From contig NZ_CP021108.1 of the NCBI RefSeq assembly GCF_002119685.1, forward strand, positions 806,001-870,000: a stretch of 64,000 bases of DNA, in the 5' to 3' direction. The position numbers and the translations under genes are program-made. Below are positions 60,541 to 64,000 of the stretch, piece after piece (position 1 is the stretch's first letter; the number at the start of each line of letters is the position of its first letter). Under the pieces are notes generated by a model, which was not told the DNA's origin, searched no databases, and saw only the letters and a list, made by a program, of their open reading frames with translations. The DNA comes from Bordetella genomosp. 8. Lineage in GTDB: Bacteria; Pseudomonadota; Gammaproteobacteria; Burkholderiales; Burkholderiaceae_B.

Positions 60541-62019
60541 ATGCCTGCCGCAACCCTTCCCATTGCTTTACCCGTCCAAGCGCGCCGCGTGCTGCGCGAA
60601 CGTTTCGGCGTGGCCGATCTGCGCCCTGGCCAGGCCGAAGTCATGGCCAGCGTGCTGCGCGGCAACCACACCATCGCCGTGATGCCCACGGGCAGCGGCA
60701 AATCCCTTTGCTATCAGGTGCCCGCGCTATGCAAGCCCGGCCTCACGGTGGTCGTGTCGCCCCTCATCGCCCTGATGAAGGACCAGGACGAAAAGCTGCG
60801 CGAGTTCGGCGTGGATGCGGCGGTCTTCAACAGCGCGACGCCCAGCGAGGAACAGGCGCGCTACCTGAAGAATGGCGGCAGCCGCAAGCAACCCATCGTG
60901 CTGGCGACGCCGGAGCGCCTGGCCGACGCGGGCTTCATGGATTGGCTGAAGCAGCAGACCGTGCGGCTGTTCGTCGTCGACGAAGCCCACTGCATTTCGC
61001 AATGGGGGCACGACTTCCGGCCTGCCTTCCTGGATATACCGGCCGCCGTCCGCGCCGTCGGTTCGCCACCCGTCCTGGCCATGACCGCCACCGCGACCGA
61101 CGAAGTGATCCACGACATCGCCGCGACGCTGGACCTGACCGCTGCCTGCGTGGTCAAGGTGGGCGTTTACCGCGACAACCTGCACTACGCGGTACGCCAG
61201 GTCAGCGATGAGGACCGCAAGCAGGACGCCGTGCTGGAACTGGTGAAGCAGGCCCGCGGCCCGGCCATCGTTTACAGCACGACGGTGAAGGAAGCAGAAG
61301 TGCTGCACCAGGTGCTGCGCGACGCGGGCGTCGACGCCGCCCTGTATCACGGCCGGCTGGCCGCCAAGGCGCGGCACGAGGCGCAGGACGCCTTCATGTC
61401 GGGCGGCACGCCGGTGATGGTGGCGACCGATGCCTTCGGCATGGGCATCGACAAGCCCGATGTACGCCTGGTCGTGCATGCGCAGTTGCCGGGCAGCCTG
61501 GATTCCTATTACCAAGAGTCCGGTCGCGGCGGACGCGATGGCCAACCCGCGTCCTGCGTGTTGATACACGAGGAAAAGGACAAGCGCATCCAGCAGTTCT
61601 TCCTGGCCAATCGCTATCCCACCAAGGACTTGCTGCAGCGCGTGCTGCAGGTACTTGAAGACGCGGACACGCCCTTTACGGAAGCCGCGCTGGCGGCTTC
61701 GCTGGGCAAGGTCGGGGTGCGCAAGCTGCGGGTGGGGTTGAAGCTGCTGGCGGACGCGGGACTGGTGGAAAGCGACGACCAGGATCGGGTGCGGCCGTGC
61801 GGCGTGGAGGATGCGCGCGAGCGCGCCGCGCTGGCTGCCGAAAAATACGAACAGCGCGCGGAACACGACAAGGCCATACTGGCGTCGATGGTGCAGTACG
61901 CGCGCAGCGGCCGCTGCCGCTGGCGCATGCTGCTGGAACACTTCGGCGACGTGCCCGACTGGGAGCGCTGCGGGCATTGCGACAGCTGCGATCTCGCGCG
62001 GCAGGTTGCCGCCGCGTGA
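60541..62019 (+). CDS. RecQ-family DNA helicase, short form without HRDC
   Basis: 492 residues. The 3'-to-5' helicase motifs are complete: Walker A TGSGKSLCYQ (about 50-59), DEAH at 147-150 (VVDEAHCISQWGHDFRP), ATDAFGMGIDKPD and QESGRGGRDG (325-334). A RecQ-type zinc site with C459, C477, C480 and C483 ends the protein. The HRDC domain of E. coli RecQ (609 residues) is missing. Probably acts in recombination or fork repair. Start at ATG 60541; the frame is open upstream but has no support. Confidence 0.92.
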   Translation: MPAATLPIALPVQARRVLRERFGVADLRPGQAEVMASVLRGNHTIAVMPTGSGKSLCYQVPALCKPGLTVVVSPLIALMKDQDEKLREFGVDAAVFNSATPSEEQARYLKNGGSRKQPIVLATPERLADAGFMDWLKQQTVRLFVVDEAHCISQWGHDFRPAFLDIPAAVRAVGSPPVLAMTATATDEVIHDIAATLDLTAACVVKVGVYRDNLHYAVRQVSDEDRKQDAVLELVKQARGPAIVYSTTVKEAEVLHQVLRDAGVDAALYHGRLAAKARHEAQDAFMSGGTPVMVATDAFGMGIDKPDVRLVVHAQLPGSLDSYYQESGRGGRDGQPASCVLIHEEKDKRIQQFFLANRYPTKDLLQRVLQVLEDADTPFTEAALAASLGKVGVRKLRVGLKLLADAGLVESDDQDRVRPCGVEDARERAALAAEKYEQRAEHDKAILASMVQYARSGRCRWRMLLEHFGDVPDWERCGHCDSCDLARQVAAA

Positions 62020-62020
62020 C

Positions 62021-62087
62021 CGGGGCCTGACGCGCCGTCACGCAGGTTCAGGCGCCGTCATGCGCATTCACGCGCCGTCATACGCGG

Positions 62088-62090
<3 letters not shown>
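62021..62090. repeat. Seven degenerate 10-bp units between recQ and the MCP gene
   Basis: Starting two bases after the RecQ stop, decamers ending in TCA or TGA follow each other; every second one is close to CGCGCCGTCA (GCGCCGTCA at 62032, 62052 and 62072). The last decamer holds the stop codon of the convergent chemoreceptor gene. Confidence 0.7.
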
Positions 62091-63686
<1,596 letters not shown>

Positions 63687-63821
63687 GGAACGTCTCGCCG
63701 CGCCAGGTGGGCGCATGTTGCAGGATGATTGCGCGTCTTGTGCGCAAGCGCGGCGGGGCCGCGCCTGGTTAACGGCAAGCGGCCGGCAAACTTGAAGCGG
63801 GCGGCGAACTCGCCGCCCTGG

Positions 63822-64000
63822 TCACTTCCGCGGCTTGTCCTGCCCGCCTTGCGCCGCATCACCTGGCGACAGGTCTTCCACCTGCCGGCGCGGATCCTCT
63901 CCCTTGAAGCCGCCATAGCTGCTCTGGCCGGGATCGGCGCTGCGGCTGCGGATGGTTTCGTCGGGCTTCTTTTCGTGGGCGCCCTCGCGGGCGGCGGGCA
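63822..64000 (-). CDS. C-terminus of a hydrophilic hypothetical protein (partial)
   Basis: An open frame enters from the right edge and stops at 63822-63824. The 58 visible residues are very polar, with EKKPDETIRSRSADPGQSS and a KPRK end. No domain is recognised and coding status is inferred from frame and composition only. The gap to the chemoreceptor start is 135 bp. Confidence 0.45.
   Translation of the reverse strand, partial: PAAREGAHEKKPDETIRSRSADPGQSSYGGFKGEDPRRQVEDLSPGDAAQGGQDKPRK

Overview
The window is a high-GC chromosomal segment of a betaproteobacterium, most likely from the Bordetella/Achromobacter group (Alcaligenaceae). The clues are GC-rich codon use, four orphan periplasmic Bug-type (tripartite tricarboxylate) receptors, many LysR and IclR regulators, and several small catabolic clusters served by ABC, TRAP and MFS transporters. 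I saw no rRNA, tRNA, insertion sequence, phage gene or CRISPR array. Coding density is very high, with frequent ATGA stop/start overlaps, and no gene-free stretch exceeds 300 bases. Genus assignment is inference; no search was run.

Layout. 1-5057: end of a membrane protein, a HAD phosphatase, a secreted alpha/beta hydrolase-like protein, and a divergent pair made of a haem-oxygenase-like iron enzyme and a PRMT-like methyltransferase. 5167-7137: soluble PAS-PAS hybrid histidine kinase. 7134-17220: a nine-gene minus-strand operon (UbiD, DUF4392, maleate-isomerase-like racemase, HisC-like aminotransferase, three-part ABC importer, UbiX, histidine ammonia-lyase) facing an iclR gene across a clear promoter and operator. 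17217-34099: mixed accessory genes, including a TIGR02444 protein, two SDRs, two MFS carriers, an M23 peptidase, a peptide-type binding protein, a CocE hydrolase, a Bug receptor, an M81 (MlrC-like) peptidase, an ArsR regulator, three LysR regulators and a DJ-1/PfpI protein.

34160-45203 is the most striking part. A 1136-residue protein fuses a complete NCS1-type permease to a cysteine-rich module, a histidine kinase and a receiver domain. It overlaps a LuxR-type response regulator gene. Divergently, across a 202-bp region with three inverted repeats, runs a urea/short-chain amide ABC transporter (urtABCDE), formamidase (fmdA) and FmdB. The arrangement suggests a transporter-like sensor of an amide, urea or related N-compound that controls its uptake and hydrolysis. 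A TakP-type TRAP transporter and a convergent amidase follow (45396-50225).

50365-60409: Bug receptor, GpdQ-like phosphodiesterase coupled to an MFS carrier, then an IclR/flavin-reductase pair facing Bug, RidA, LigI-like lactonase, FAH-family hydrolase and HpaH-like hydratase genes. This looks like the lower half of an aromatic meta-cleavage pathway with no ring-cleaving enzyme in view. 60541-64000: a short RecQ helicase, a methyl-accepting chemotaxis protein and the end of a hydrophilic protein.

Small-scale structure includes several near-perfect operators and a series of short degenerate tandem repeats placed exactly at gene 3' ends.
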